64,000 nt of DNA from Chlorops oryzae. Taxonomy: Eukaryota > Arthropoda > Insecta > Diptera > Chloropidae. Both the position numbers and the translations under genes were made by a program. The stretch is taken from contig CM035806.1 in assembly GCA_020466095.1 (NCBI GenBank), positions 129,253,400 to 129,317,399 on the forward strand, read 5' to 3'. The notes under the pieces were generated by a model that was given only the letters and a program-made list of their open reading frames with translations, ran no database searches and was not told the DNA's origin. Positions 53,395-63,955 of this stretch are shown in pieces (positions within the stretch are counted from its first letter, which is position 1; every line of letters starts with the position of its first letter).

Positions 53395-53494
53395 NNNNNN
53401 NNNNNNNNNNNNNNNNNNNNNNNNNNNNNNNNNNNNNNNNNNNNNNNNNNNNNNNNNNNNNNNNNNNNNNNNNNNNNNNNNNNNNNNNNNNNNN
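53395..53494. other. Assembly gap (100 N)
   Basis: Exactly 100 N. The gap lies just upstream of a DINE-like element, whose 5' part is missing. Confidence 0.98.
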
Positions 53495-53584
53495 TTTTTT
53501 GAAATTATTTTGTTGCGTAGATTACTTTCCTGCTATACGCTTGGGTCAGTTTTTTTACCCATAAACTCCGACCCGCCTATATAG

Positions 53585-54269
53585 ACATATATATAAAGAA
53601 ATGATCAGGATCAAAAACTGAATCGATTTAGACATGTCCGTCTGTCCGTCTGTCCGTCCGTCCGTCCGTTCGTCTGTCCGTCTGTCCGTCCGTCCGTGGT
53701 CGGATCTCCTCCGAAACGGCTGGACCAATCAAGTCGAAATTTGGCACACAGGTATATCGGGATCCGAGTATGATCCTAAGTAAAAATGGGAGACATCCGC
53801 CCATTGCCACGCCCACAAATGAATATAATGTGTTTTCAGTAAATTGTTTGTATCTTGCGAACCACTCAACACATTCCATTGATATTTGGTGTACTGGTAA
53901 ACTACGAGAAGAAACATATCCCACAAATAAGGGCTTATCGTTACTTGTGAAGTAACAGGCGTAGAAGCTTCAAATTCGCAACATAGGTTGACCAAGACGA
54001 ATGAAAGGTGTAGGTAAAAATTTTATGTGGCCCGCTTACTGCCACGCCCACAAATGAAGATTTTTCGTAACTTCCGAAGTAAAAAGCGTAGAAGCTTCAA
54101 ATTCGCAACATAGGTTCACCAAGGCGAATGAAGGGTGTAGGGAAATAATTTATGTGGCCCTCCCACTGCCACGCCCACAAATAGAGAAGAAAAACATGGT
54201 GCACTCATAATGTCGGGACGCTGGGTATTTCAAAGTCGGGCTTGACCGACTTTAGCTTTCTTACTTGTT
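53585..54269 (+). mobile_element. DINE-1/mini-me-like element A, 5' incomplete
   Basis: A (GTCY)n tract (53636-53697) is followed by the conserved text tcctccgaaacggctggacc and aatttggcacaca. Two copies of the ~127-bp unit with aaattcgcaacataggtt follow. The 3' end cgctgggtatttcaaag has a hairpin (aaagtcgg/ccgacttt) and finishes tttcttacttgtt at 54269. It lacks the 5' tatacccagcg start seen in element B. It has no gene; relatives are non-autonomous Helitron-type repeats. Confidence 0.8.
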
Positions 54270-54689
54270 TTTTTTTAATGTGAAAAAATAATATTCCTCT
54301 ATGAAAACATAATTTTTTCTGATTTATTCTAATAGCGAATACTTCAAAGTTTTTTTTTTTCTATCATATATTCATGAATTAATTATAAAAAACGATAAAA
54401 TGGACAATTTTTCAAAAAAAAAGTTTCGTTCCTAATTAGTTGTCATGTTATGGAAATTTCCCCATTTTTGGGGATAAGGAAAAAAGGGGAAAATGTGAAT
54501 TTTTAAAACTATTGGGGTATTCACAAAGGCGTGTTAAAGGCGTTGGAAAGTCAGAAATTGGTTAAACTTAGAGAGAGTTTGGATCTTAATCACTTTTATT
54601 TAACCTTTTTTATCCGAAATTGTAAAAAAAAAGTACATAAAAGTGTTTAAATGTATTCAGTTGAGACATTTTATAAATTGTCCTTTTTT
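54270..54689. other. Foldback spacer, unclassified
   Basis: Homopolymer-rich DNA between DINE element A and the right foldback arm. No gene or clear repeat is seen. Confidence 0.4.
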
Positions 54690-55436
54690 TGTCATATTAG
54701 AAACCCCATGTCTTAATAAGGCCCAATTCGGATTGCTCTCAAAAACGTGCAAACAATTAAAGAAAAAGATAAAATTTTTATCTGATTTCATTGTAAATAT
54801 TGTTTGAGATCAAAAATTTAAATAAATACTCTTCCCAGCTCTTCTTATGTAAAATAATATTTTTAAAACTCAAAGTTGTATATTCAAGTGCAGGTACAAT
54901 GCATTATCGATACTAATTTCGTTAACTTGCTACCCATTGCAGTAAAAGGCTTTCTTTCTCATTGTTTTTAACTGCTTGGTATATTAAGGTCCATTTAGGG
55001 CCTCCAAAAAAAATTTTTTTTAAGAACCAGTTGCAAGGTGACTATTGTATGCCTTATTAAAACCACTCAATATAATTTTACGTTTTATTCGGAATACAGC
55101 AATGCCAGGGGTTGTTTCCATCCTTTTTAATTTGAATAAAGTCCGACTTTTGGTATGAGCTTCAAGACTTTACAAAATTATCAACAACTTTTAAAAAAAC
55201 ATTGCTCTTCTTCTCACGCAAAATTAGATCAAACACGTTGTTTCACTTCAGTAGACTTTGTTGGAAGATTACTATTCACTCAGCTACGCAATCGAAGCAA
55301 TTTTTTTTTGCTTTCTGAAGTAAATATAAGCCCTTTAGAACATGCCAAAAATCATTATGCTGGGAGTGCTAGAAATATGTTTTCTGAAAATCGGGCCTTA
55401 TAAAGGCGTTGGTTTTATTTGGCTCAACCACCTTAT

Positions 55437-56180
55437 AAGCATATTTGTTTTAAAAAAAGGAATTTTTCGAGGAGAGTAGGAAAAAATTAAGCTATAAGAG
55501 AGAAAAATCGTGCGTGTGGCAGTTTTTTTTTCAAATTGAACTGTTTGCCTACCCCGCTTATATCGTCTCGTGTATAATAGCTCTAAGAAGAACAGCTGAT
55601 TATTTCGAACACGCTTTAAAAAAGTATTCATTCGATACGATTGCTTAAGGTCCGTTAAACGCTTGCATTGAAAGCATGTAATATGGTTTTGATTAAAATA
55701 GACGTTAAAATTGAAAACATTATTTTCCACCCACGCAAAACAGAATTGCTACGGCACTGCCAAATGGATCAAAAATTGTAGGGAAGGGGGTCCATCTTGC
55801 AATCGAAAGGAGCTAGAGGCGCGGAAAGAATTCGACTAAATTGGTGAGCATATTTTTAGGCGGATATGTAAAACTAAAACACTATTCAGACATTTTTAAA
55901 ATTCTTAGATTTTTCTTTTTCTCCCCTATCCCTCCTTCAGTTTGACACACTCAGCTTGGGACACCCTGTATATATTTAGTTCATGTTGCTATATATGTAT
56001 TTATGACATAATAATGACGATTGCGTTAATTACTTGTATTTAGTAGAGTTCCTGTGCAAAACTTAGTTGTAATCGCAACGGTAATTCGTATTTTATAAGT
56101 GCTTGTTTTCAATTTTCATCACATTTATTCAATAAGTGAAGCATACTTTTAGGGAAAGTAAAATTGTTGACTTTCAATTT
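55437..56180. other. Unclassified spacer
   Basis: No gene is supported. A 110-codon minus-strand frame (55398-55730) overlaps the foldback arm and has no domain. The word gggacaccctgtatatattta lies at about 55959, a phrase common in transposon ends, but no partner was found. Confidence 0.35.
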
Positions 56181-57507
56181 TTATACCCAGCGTAAGCGGG
56201 GTATATTAGTTTTGTGCAAATCTTGTAACAGGGAGAACTAAGCTCCGGAGATATAGAAAAATATATATAGAAATGATCAGGATCATGACATTTAGACATG
56301 TCCGTCTGTCCGTCCGTCCGTCTGTCCGTCTGTCCGTCTGTCCGTCTGTCCGTCCGTCCGTCTGTCCGTCCGTCCGTGGTCGGATCTCCTCCGAAACGGC
56401 TGGACCAATCAAGTCGAAATTTGGCACACAGCTATATCGGGATCCGAGTATGATCCTAAGTAAAAATGGGAGACATCCGCCCACAGCCACGCCCACAAAT
56501 TAATATAATGTGATTTCAGTAAAATGCTTGTAACTTGCGAACCACTCAACACATTCCATTGATATTTGGTGTACTGGTAAACTTCGAAAAGGGACATATC
56601 CTGGCAAAAAATGGACGCCGCCCTCCTCGAGCCACGCCCACAAATAAGCTCAAAAATATGGGCTTATCGTAACTTGTGAAGTAAAAGGCGTAGAAGCTTC
56701 AAATTCGCAGCATAGGTTTACCAAGGCGAATGAAAGGTGTAGGAACAAAAATTTATGTAGCCCGCCCACTGACACGCCCACAAATGAAGATTTTTCGTAA
56801 CTTCCGAAGTAAAAGGCGTAGAAGCTTCAAATTCGCAACATAGGTTCACCAAGGCGAATGAAAGGTGTAGAAAAATATTTTATGTGGCCCGCCCACTGCC
56901 ACGCCCACAAATGAAGATTTTTCGTAACTTCCGAACTAAAAGGCGTAGAAGCTTCAAATTCGCAACATAGGTTCACCAAGGCGAATGAAAGGTGTAGAAA
57001 AATATTTAATGTGGCCCGCCCACTGCCACGCCCACAAATGAAGATTTTTCGTAACTTCCGAACTAAAAGGCGTAGAAGCTTCAAATTCGCAACATAGGTT
57101 CACCAAGGCGAATGAAAGGTGTAGAAAAATATTTAATGTGGCCCGCCCACTGCCACGCCCACAAATGAAGATTTTTCGTAACTTCCGAAGTAAAAGGCGT
57201 AGAAGCTTCAAATTCGCAACATAGGTTCACCAAGGCGAATGAAAGGTGTAGAAAAATATTTTATGTGGCCCGCCCACTGCCACGCCCACAAATGAAGATT
57301 TTTCGTAACTTCCGAAGTAAAAGGCGTAGAAGCTTCAAATTCGCAACATAGGTTCACCAAGGCGAATGAAAAGTGTAGGGAAATAATTTGTGTGGCCCTC
57401 CCACTGGCACGCTCACAAATAGAGAAGCAAAATATAGTGCGCTGATAATGTCGGGACGCTGGGTATTTCAAAGTCGGGCTTGACCGACTTTAGCTTTCTT
57501 ACTTGTT
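56181..57507 (+). mobile_element. DINE-1/mini-me-like element B, complete
   Basis: The 5' end ttatacccagcg is followed by a hairpin (atacccagcgtaagcggggt). A (GTCY)n tract at 56298-56380, the conserved cggatctcctccgaaacgg text and six copies of a ~127-bp unit follow. The 3' end cgctgggtatt plus the aaagtcgg/ccgacttt hairpin finishes at tttcttacttgtt. The 5' acccagcg and 3' cgctgggt are inverse subterminal repeats, as in Helentron-derived (HINE/DINE-1) elements. There is no coding capacity. Confidence 0.87.
56657..57421 (+). repeat. 127-bp tandem repeats in element B
   Basis: aagatttttcgtaacttccg recurs at 56787, 56914, 57041, 57168 and 57295, exactly 127 bp apart. A diverged first unit starts near 56657. 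Each unit includes gcgtagaagcttcaaattcg and ccactgccacgcccacaaa. The minus-strand frames across the array repeat with it and are not genes. Confidence 0.95.
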
Positions 57508-57844
57508 ATATATATATTTTTAAAAAAACTTTAAGAGATATGATATTTTTTTGACAAGACGGTGTAATGGGAAAGCAAATGACTAGCAACTGAGATTTCT
57601 GAAATTAAAACCCCGCATTTTGGACCAAGTTAAATGTTTCAAGTAAAAAACAAAATTCTGTTTGCAGACTTTAGGGATCCAATTTTAAACGCAAAAGTTT
57701 CCGTTAACTGAGCCCATCCCGAAAAATCAATATCACTGTTGTATTTAGCGTGTTTAAGTTATCATTTCTAGATATGAAAGCAGTTTGTCGGTTTTTTGAA
57801 CTAGCACAGTGTTATTAAATGAAGTGAATCTCTAGCTACAGGGT
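57508..57844. other. Spacer with a decayed tRNA-like module
   Basis: At 57563-57630 ggtgtaatgggaaagca...tgactagcaactgag resembles the tRNA-like modules at 21535 and 61476 but is decayed. Nothing else is recognised. Confidence 0.35.
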
Positions 57845-58175
57845 GACGACTTAAACTTAATCAAAACAAAGAATATTGTTGCTGCTTTCGTTTCCAAGTT
57901 GATACTGTACAAAAGAAATACCGAAAGACGAGATTTCAACAACTTTTCTAATCTATCATCAGAGCCTATTAGCAACGATGACTTGCTCGTGTATTGCCAA
58001 AATTTAGTGAAGCTTCACCCGGATTTAGAGGAACGGTTTCAAGATAATTTAAGCCTGGACAAACTATAATCCTTTTTTATAATATTAAAACATTAGAATC
58101 ATCACAGTTGGAAGAAGAACTTATAGAGCTAACAACAAATAAAGAACTAAAAATTAAATTCAAAAAGCTATAACG
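57845..58175 (+). pseudogene. hAT (GTF2IRD2/ZBED-type) transposase fragment
   Basis: The plus strand reads NIVAAFVSKLILYKRNTERR, LLVYCQNLVKLHPDLEERF and, after a stop, LEEELIELTTNKELKIKFKK. This matches the region near the end of transposases related to GTF2IRD2/ZBED5 (Charlie-like hAT). At least two stops and flanking truncations make it a relic. No ends are seen. Confidence 0.6.
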
Positions 58176-58599
58176 AATTCTGCAGAAGTCCATCGCTCAA
58201 CTGTAGGTACCCTAATTTATGGTCGATTGTTCAACCGTAATGTTACTAAACTTTGAAAACAGCATAAGGTTCACCCATCACATTGAATATTATTAAAATC
58301 CTTCCCGAATACGCGCTAAATCATACCCAATATAATGTTATTTTATTTAACTAAAAATACAAATAGCAAATATATACACAGAAATTGTACAGTTTTGGCG
58401 GCCCTGGAAGTTTTATTTGTCCAAAGGTGGGCGGTGGTGAAAATAAGTTTGAGATCATATGCACAAGCAGAACATTAGTCTATGGGCCATACTTAATAAT
58501 TATGCCGAAAAAACCATAGGTCAAATATGAATTTTGACCTTGCGCCTTTGTAAACACAGGTTTTCCGTGTTATATTTGACTTCTTTTTATCGTCATCTA
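58176..58599. other. Unclassified AT-rich spacer
   Basis: No gene or distinct repeat is recognised. Confidence 0.35.
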
Positions 58600-59045
58600 T
58601 GGTGGAAACATTTCAAAATGCAGAAAAACAGTCACATTTACATCTCTAAAAACTGAAGGCATGGGAAAAATTTTATATATTCTTGAATAACTATTTTAAA
58701 AACGGCCGATTAAAATTCAATTTTCAAGCAAAAACTTATATATTTCTCATTCCTAAAATTATGCTAAGTATAAAAGAGGGCAAACTAAATTTTATTAAAT
58801 AAAACCTTTTAAAAAAACGTTTCAATTTAAAAACAATTTGGACTGGGTAGAAATTTCATTTTTTCTGTAATAATTTGAAGCATGCTTTGAGGCGTATTTA
58901 AGATGAACCTTGTTTTAACAAGCGCAAGAAAAAATTCGGTTTTGACCTCTGGTTGCCTGGGCAGTCCTTCTAACAAAAATCGTAGAATCTAAATTTATTT
59001 GTGGAATTATATTTTTTTTTTTGTCGAACAAAACGATCCACCTTA
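58600..59045 (-). mobile_element. MITE with TTAAGGTGGATCG end, truncated copy
   Basis: Read on the minus strand from 59045, ttaaggtggatcgttttgtt begins a segment nearly identical in layout to the plus-strand element at 60028 (shared words include tttagattctacga, gtcaaaaccgaat, catcttaaata). It breaks off near 58600, so the far end is missing. Confidence 0.7.
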
Positions 59046-59278
59046 ATGTACTTATATCCAATTTATGCAGGTCCGATTGTATTCAGATTGCTTCCAGATT
59101 ACATTATGCCCGTTCCTCCCGTACCTTAAATTTGATTCCACCCATCTGTACTTATATGTCAACCTCTCGCATGTTTTTTGTCAGTGTTGTCAAACTGTGG
59201 AATTCATTACCGAATAGCATTAAAACAATCGTTAATCCTGGGCGATTCGAGTTGGCTCTGTATTCTTACTACAATTAA
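59046..59278 (+). pseudogene. Non-LTR retrotransposon C-terminal fragment
   Basis: The frame reads RLHYARSSRTLNLIPPICTY, RMFFVSVVKLWNSLPNSIK and FELALYSYY. The VKLWNSLPNSIK phrase is a hallmark of the C-terminus of many CR1- and Jockey-related ORF2 proteins. The upstream RT is absent; the MITE at 58600-59045 begins exactly where it is lost. The coding ends at 59278. Confidence 0.75.
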
Positions 59279-59532
59279 TGTTTACACCTTCTTTCTCTTG
59301 TTTCTTTCATACTAACTTGTTTTCTACTTCTTTTACCATCTCAATCAGTTTTCTATTACTATTACCTATGCTTTTACTATTACTTGATCGCTTCTTCGAG
59401 AGTGCCTATGACTCTTGTATGGAAAATATAACGAATAATTTGACATCGTGTTAGAATAAGATATATTTTATAAGCTAGTTAATTAAGATCTTAATAATTG
59501 TACGAATAAACTGAAATTGAAATTGAAATTAT
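59279..59532 (+). repeat. 3' untranslated region and (TGAAAT)n tail of the non-LTR fragment
   Basis: The region ends gaaattgaaattgaaatt at about 59515-59531, the short-repeat tail style of CR1-like elements rather than a poly(A). Confidence 0.6.
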
Positions 59533-60027
59533 ATCGAACAAACAAAGCAGCTTAGTCAGACCACAGCATACTTATATTCAGAAAATTAACTTAAACCATT
59601 CCTTGCGCACAAAGTGCGACCAGTGGTCAGTAGATTACAAATGAACTTATAGCCTCGGCATGGGCGGTGAGCAGTGCAATGCTTCATTAGCACGTGGCAA
59701 ATGCAAACACTTCAGACTTCCCTTCGAATTACAATTACAATTACAATTACAAATGTAGCAAATGTTGCATGCATCTTTTGCATGGAGGACTGATTGAAGT
59801 TTGGTGCTTGCAAGTCGTAATGGGGGCGGGCGGGGCCAATTTGACGATTTGCGCACTAATGTATCGGCAAGAAGACCGAAGAAAACATACGTAGTCCAGT
59901 TGGCCTGAAATGGAAAGCATCATAATACTATAGCAGGAAAAGCACTCGATAATGAATAAAAAAAAATAAAAATCCCGTTATACTGTATAGGACCGGAAAT
60001 TTAATTGAACACCTTCGGTATTGTATA
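59533..60027. other. Possible single-copy host DNA
   Basis: Base composition is balanced and no repeat is recognised, apart from a (ATTACA)n stretch of about four units (59728-59755). A GC-rich patch (gggggcgggcggggcc, 59821-59836) is unusual for the window. No gene is evident. Confidence 0.35.
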
Positions 60028-60735
60028 TTAGGGTGGATCGTTTTGTTCGACTAAAAATTATGATAACTCCACTAGCAAACTTAGATTCTACGAGTCAAAA
60101 CCGAATTTGTTTCCTGCGCTTTACAAAAATAAAGTCCATCTTAAATATGCCTAAAAGCAATCAAATTTCTACCTTAAATATGCCTAAAAACAATCAAACT
60201 ACATCGTCAAAAATATTTTTAAATTTAATTTTTCGTTCTTTTGATTCTAAGCATAATTTTAGGCGTGAGAAATATATAAGTTTTTGCTTCAAAAATCAAC
60301 TTTAATCGGCCATTTTAAATTATTTAGTTATTCAAGAAAATATAAAACTTTTTCCATGCCTTCAGTTTTGTGTTAGCTGTTACAATCGAAAGTCGAGCCA
60401 AGGCCCCGCGGATGGACATCAAAATAGATTGCAGACCAATCTGTGATATTCACAATCTAAATAAATGTATTGAAATTGCCTTTAAAAAACAGCCTAATAA
60501 TATGCTTAATTTTTTCCCCAATTCAAATTTTTCTACTTCAAAAAATTTCGAATTTTGAATATGTATACCCAATACATTCAAATTCTTAAGAAAAACTTTG
60601 GATCGAAAAGCGGGAGGTCAGGTTTTAGACCTATAGTTTCTTCGGCAAAGTTGCTTAGAATTTTCCGTAGATTACGATTTTGGTATACGCCCTATCAAGT
60701 TTTTTTCGTCGATACAAATTGACCCACTCTAATTT
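60028..60735 (+). mobile_element. MITE with TTAGGGTGGATCG end, complete copy
   Basis: The left end ttagggtggatcgttttgtt and right end aattgacccactctaa are diverged inverses. The first ~345 bp mirror the truncated copy at 58600-59045. The ends resemble those of the foldback element at 5916-7987 (tagggtgggtcg). No transposase is present, and the superfamily is unknown. Confidence 0.65.
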
Positions 60736-61475
60736 ACATAGAGCAACAGAAAATATTTAAATTCATCACCCAAAAGTATGCATTTAAATATTCCGAATAT
60801 TTGCGACAGTGACAAATTGGGTCATTTGCTTAGAAATTTTTGTGAGCCAAGTGGTTTTTGAAAGTTAATGTTATGACAAAATCAACAGTATAAACGATTT
60901 CCAAAACTAAGTGTTTTTAAGGAATGGCATCGTGCTATGAAAACGCCAAAAAACAAGATTTTTTTGTATGGGGAATTTCGTTTTTCCTTGATAGTTTCCA
61001 TGACATAGGTCCTTTTTGCTTGGTCCAAGTGGATTTTGAAAAGTAATTTTAAGGTCTTTCCAAAACATAACCCCCGTTAAATATTTACTTTGTATGAAAA
61101 CGAAACATAAATAAAATAATTTTTCCTGAAAAAGCTGCATATCCCACCCATTATTTATAAGACGGTTTTTTGAGAAGATTCATTTATGAGTCTTTTTCGA
61201 GCCCCCTTCATGATTAGAAAATGATTGATCACATGCATGATTAAAAGAAGACTCGGAAACAACTCTCCAATATGCTTCAAAAGCGAGTCGTATTCAAATA
61301 ACAAAAACAAAATAAGGAGCAATCGCCAATTAATCACGTATGGGATTGAAATATGATCATTCAAATTGTTGCTGTCTTATATTTCACTCAAAATTTGACT
61401 CAAAATTGAATTGAATGGAATGCGAATTAAATGTTAAAAACGAAAAAAATCCATGATTTTCGATTTGGAAAACAC
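60736..61475. other. Unclassified AT-rich stretch
   Basis: No gene is supported. gagtcttttt/gactcggaa words in 61150-61300 have inverse counterparts at 61560-61680, hinting at a small decayed inverted element. Confidence 0.35.
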
Positions 61476-61548
61476 GGTGTCGACGGGTGAGCATTAGACT
61501 AGAAAATGAGAGTTGCCGGGTTCAAGTCCCATTTTTTTTGAAAAGCAA
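61476..61548 (+). ncRNA. tRNA-like module, copy 2, followed by a T run
   Basis: ggtgtcgacgggtgagca ... gagagttgccgggttcaagtc ends in cccattttttttg. The B box ggttcaagtcc is close to consensus and the T run could terminate RNA polymerase III. It matches the module at 21535-21600 (minus strand). Stems are eroded, so it is a SINE-like relic, not a tRNA gene. Confidence 0.5.
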
Positions 61549-62366
61549 TCGATTGTAAATATATCTCAGAAAAGACTCGAAAACGATATCAAATATGAGT
61601 CGCAGAAGACTCGAAAATGATCACAAATATGAGTCAAAAAAGACTGGATTATGAGTCGCAAATGATATCAAATATGACTCCCTGAGTACTTTTAAAGTCG
61701 GTAACGTAACGTATCTGAACTTGTGAGATCAATCAATTTGAAAGTCATATATTATTATTATCATCGGTATTTTCATATAGATAGAGTCGGTTGCTGAAAA
61801 AAAAGGAAAGCCGCTAAAAATCATAGGGAAGCAATAAAGAAAGACCCACTGAAGCTGGAAATCTATCGCCTAAAAGCATACATTGAAAACGTACATTTCA
61901 TAATTCATGTGTATCTGTTTTTCCTCTGAAACCTTTATGCTTCCTGCCTGGAAATGTCAATAGTGAATCTATACTCTTTCACTAATGACCGCGTCGACAG
62001 TACTACTGACCAGCTATACCCGCCGCAATGCTTTGCGCTATAGACATTTAACATTGAGTTGTCATTGAATGTCGACAGTAGACCGAAAAACTATTGACGA
62101 ACTAGTGACGTCGGTACTATTATGTAGACAAAAGGAGTACTTTTTCGCTAGTCACCAGTAATTAATATATATATTTATACTTTCCGCTTTCAATAAAAAT
62201 AGCTTGCATTTTAGTTTTAACGAGTCTAATTTGTTCAATTTTGCGGCACATTTTAAAAGGAGACACGTTGTTGACATGGTCAATGGAGATGAACTATATC
62301 TCTTGACAGTACAGTTTCTCTAATGACACCGCCTATAAATACTGTTGACGTTGTCACTAGTTCTCT
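61549..62366. other. Decayed repeats, no gene
   Basis: Words of the type agactcgaaaacgatatcaa/atatgagtcgcagaa recur about four times at 61565-61680. No complete element was resolved. Confidence 0.35.
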
Positions 62367-62392
62367 TGTCTATATTGACGTCAATATAGACA
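62367..62392. repeat. 26-bp perfect palindrome around TGACGTCA
   Basis: tgtctatattgac is followed by its exact inverse. The centre TGACGTCA is the full CRE/ATF consensus octamer. It may be chance, or the centre of a decayed inverted element. Confidence 0.85.
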
Positions 62393-63561
62393 TGGGGCCA
62401 TATGGCGACAGACTTCCTGCAGGGCATATACTAATTACGTTGTTCTTAATATAAAATTTTAATGAAAACTTGAAACTGTATCAACGATTTCTTTTGAATA
62501 TTATAAGGAGAAAAATATGTGACGTGCGTATATGACGTAGCGTATAATATAACGATTCATAGGTAAAGAAAAAATGAAAATTTTTGAACGACACAATTAT
62601 GTGTGTAAGTATCGCTATTTCATGCAAAATTAAAAATACTTTTATCAAAAAATTCGGTCATAATTCGCAGACTTTTGTAATTGTATACATGTAGTTGAAA
62701 ACGACTTCTATTTTTTGTGACATAACGTATCGTTTTCGGAAGCATATATCTAAGAGCCTATCGTTTCAAAACTCTTAGCTTTTACACAGAGTATAATACG
62801 CTTAATAAGCTATTCAATTACCAAAATAAGAGATTTTAATGTTGAATTTTTCATGGTTTTTTAACACATTAAAGGCGTACGAGTGTGACGTGCGTAGCTA
62901 GGGAAATGCCCATATGCAAATTTTTAATGTAATGTAGCTAGTTCGCAGTTAATGCTATCAATGTACCTCCGGTTTGTACGCTTTATCGTTCAATATATGT
63001 GGTCGCATCCACTTTTGAATAAGTTTCCCCTCTTAAGGCATTTTGAAAAAATTAGTTCGATTTAGTATGCCTATTAAAATGTTGAATTGTAAAATTTAAA
63101 AAAACGCCTACTTCAGTGACTAAAATATTCAAAAAGCGCAGTTAAATGCAAAAAAAAACAAAAAATTCAAAATATTCAAAAAAATTCAAAATATTCAAAA
63201 TCCGAGCTCTAATGATTAATATCATTAACCTTAAAAAGATCACATAGAATGAAAGATTCAACACCACAGAAACAGCTGGTACCTGCGTATTTTGGTTTTT
63301 CTTTCAAAGGAAATATCTTTTCGTTTTTTGTTTCCAACAACAAAATATGCCTGTCTGTTTACAAATTACACCGAGAGAAATAACAACAGTTAAATCAACT
63401 ACTTAGAACAGTTAAAGTAAGAGTGGTCAAATAAACTGTATTCCGCGTTAAATGCTCTGAAAAAGGCAGTCAAATGAACAGTTGAAAAACAGTTAATTTT
63501 TATGTTCAAATTCGCTTTCGTTCACTTAGACGTATAAGTTCGCATTCTGATCAACCGTCTC
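62393..63561. other. Unclassified stretch with one dispersed repeat
   Basis: 63205-63365 closely repeats 11365-11525 in direct orientation (gattaatatcattaacctta, atatgcctgtctgtttacaa). At about 63370 caccgagagaaat follows a TA, similar to the MITE end at 36879, but the partner end was not found. No gene is seen. Confidence 0.45.
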
Positions 63562-63648
63562 CGTAGTTGTCGATAGCTCAGTGCTTTAAACTGTGAATCG
63601 AAAATTGTGAGCTTCGGGGTTCGATCCCTGCTGGCGGCGGGAATTTTT
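63562..63648 (+). ncRNA. tRNA-like module with perfect B box
   Basis: tcgatagctcagtgctt (A-box-like) and ggggttcgatccctg (B box matching GGTTCGANNCC) are spaced as in tRNA genes. The acceptor stem does not close and the anticodon arm is not clear. It is best read as a tRNA-derived SINE head. Confidence 0.45.
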
Positions 63649-63871
63649 CTGAATTGTTTTTTTAATTACAGTTTTTTTTGTTCAGAGTGTAGTTGTTTTG
63701 GAAGACAAAAATTTTCTCCTAAATTTTTAAGGTTTTAATTTATTTAATTTTTTATTAATGGTTAAATTTCAAGCAAAAAATTTTGGGAGTGAAACAATTC
63801 CTTAAGCACGTTCCCAAAAACTTGAGCAACCATAAACTCAAGTGAGCATTTTGACCAAAAAATTAAATTCG
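63649..63871. other. Spacer between tRNA-like modules
   Basis: AT-rich DNA with nothing recognised. Confidence 0.3.
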
Positions 63872-63955
63872 CTCGTTTAGCGTAATGGTTAAGACGTTCG
63901 CCCAGCGAAGTGGAGGTCAGCGGTTCAAGGCTCGGCCGAGGCGAGAAAATTTAGA
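63872..63955 (+). ncRNA. tRNA-like module near the window end
   Basis: cgtttagcgtaatggttaag (A-box-like) and cagcggttcaaggctc (B-box-like) have tRNA spacing. tcgctcg and cgaggcga nearly pair as an acceptor stem with one bulge. The anticodon arm is poor, so this is a pseudo-tRNA or SINE head. Confidence 0.45.

Larger units (their letters stand above)
50236..55432. mobile_element. 5.2-kb foldback element with ~750-bp inverted arms
   Basis: GGTGGTTCAGCCAAATAAGG at 50236 is mirrored by the right end ...TTGGCTCAACCACC at 55432. The arms match over about 50236-50990 and 54690-55432. The flanks are TTAA (50232-50235) and TTAT (55433-55436), suggesting a decayed TTAA target. TTAA targets suggest piggyBac or Kolobok types, but no transposase is seen. 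The 3.7-kb spacer holds other repeats, an assembly gap and one DINE-like element. Confidence 0.78.

Noticed and set aside
53628..53924. Frame with TDGQTDRRTDGRTD repeats (also at 56206-56496 and 6917-7216)
   Set aside because: It is a translation of the (GTCY)n microsatellite.
56787..57421. CRISPR-like spaced repeats
   Set aside because: Units are contiguous 127-bp tandem repeats without unique spacers, in a eukaryotic DINE-type element.
56827..57471. Repeated 85-87-codon minus-strand frames with KLLRL...LHLWAWQWAG
   Set aside because: They recur every 127 bp with the DINE tandem repeat and are non-coding.
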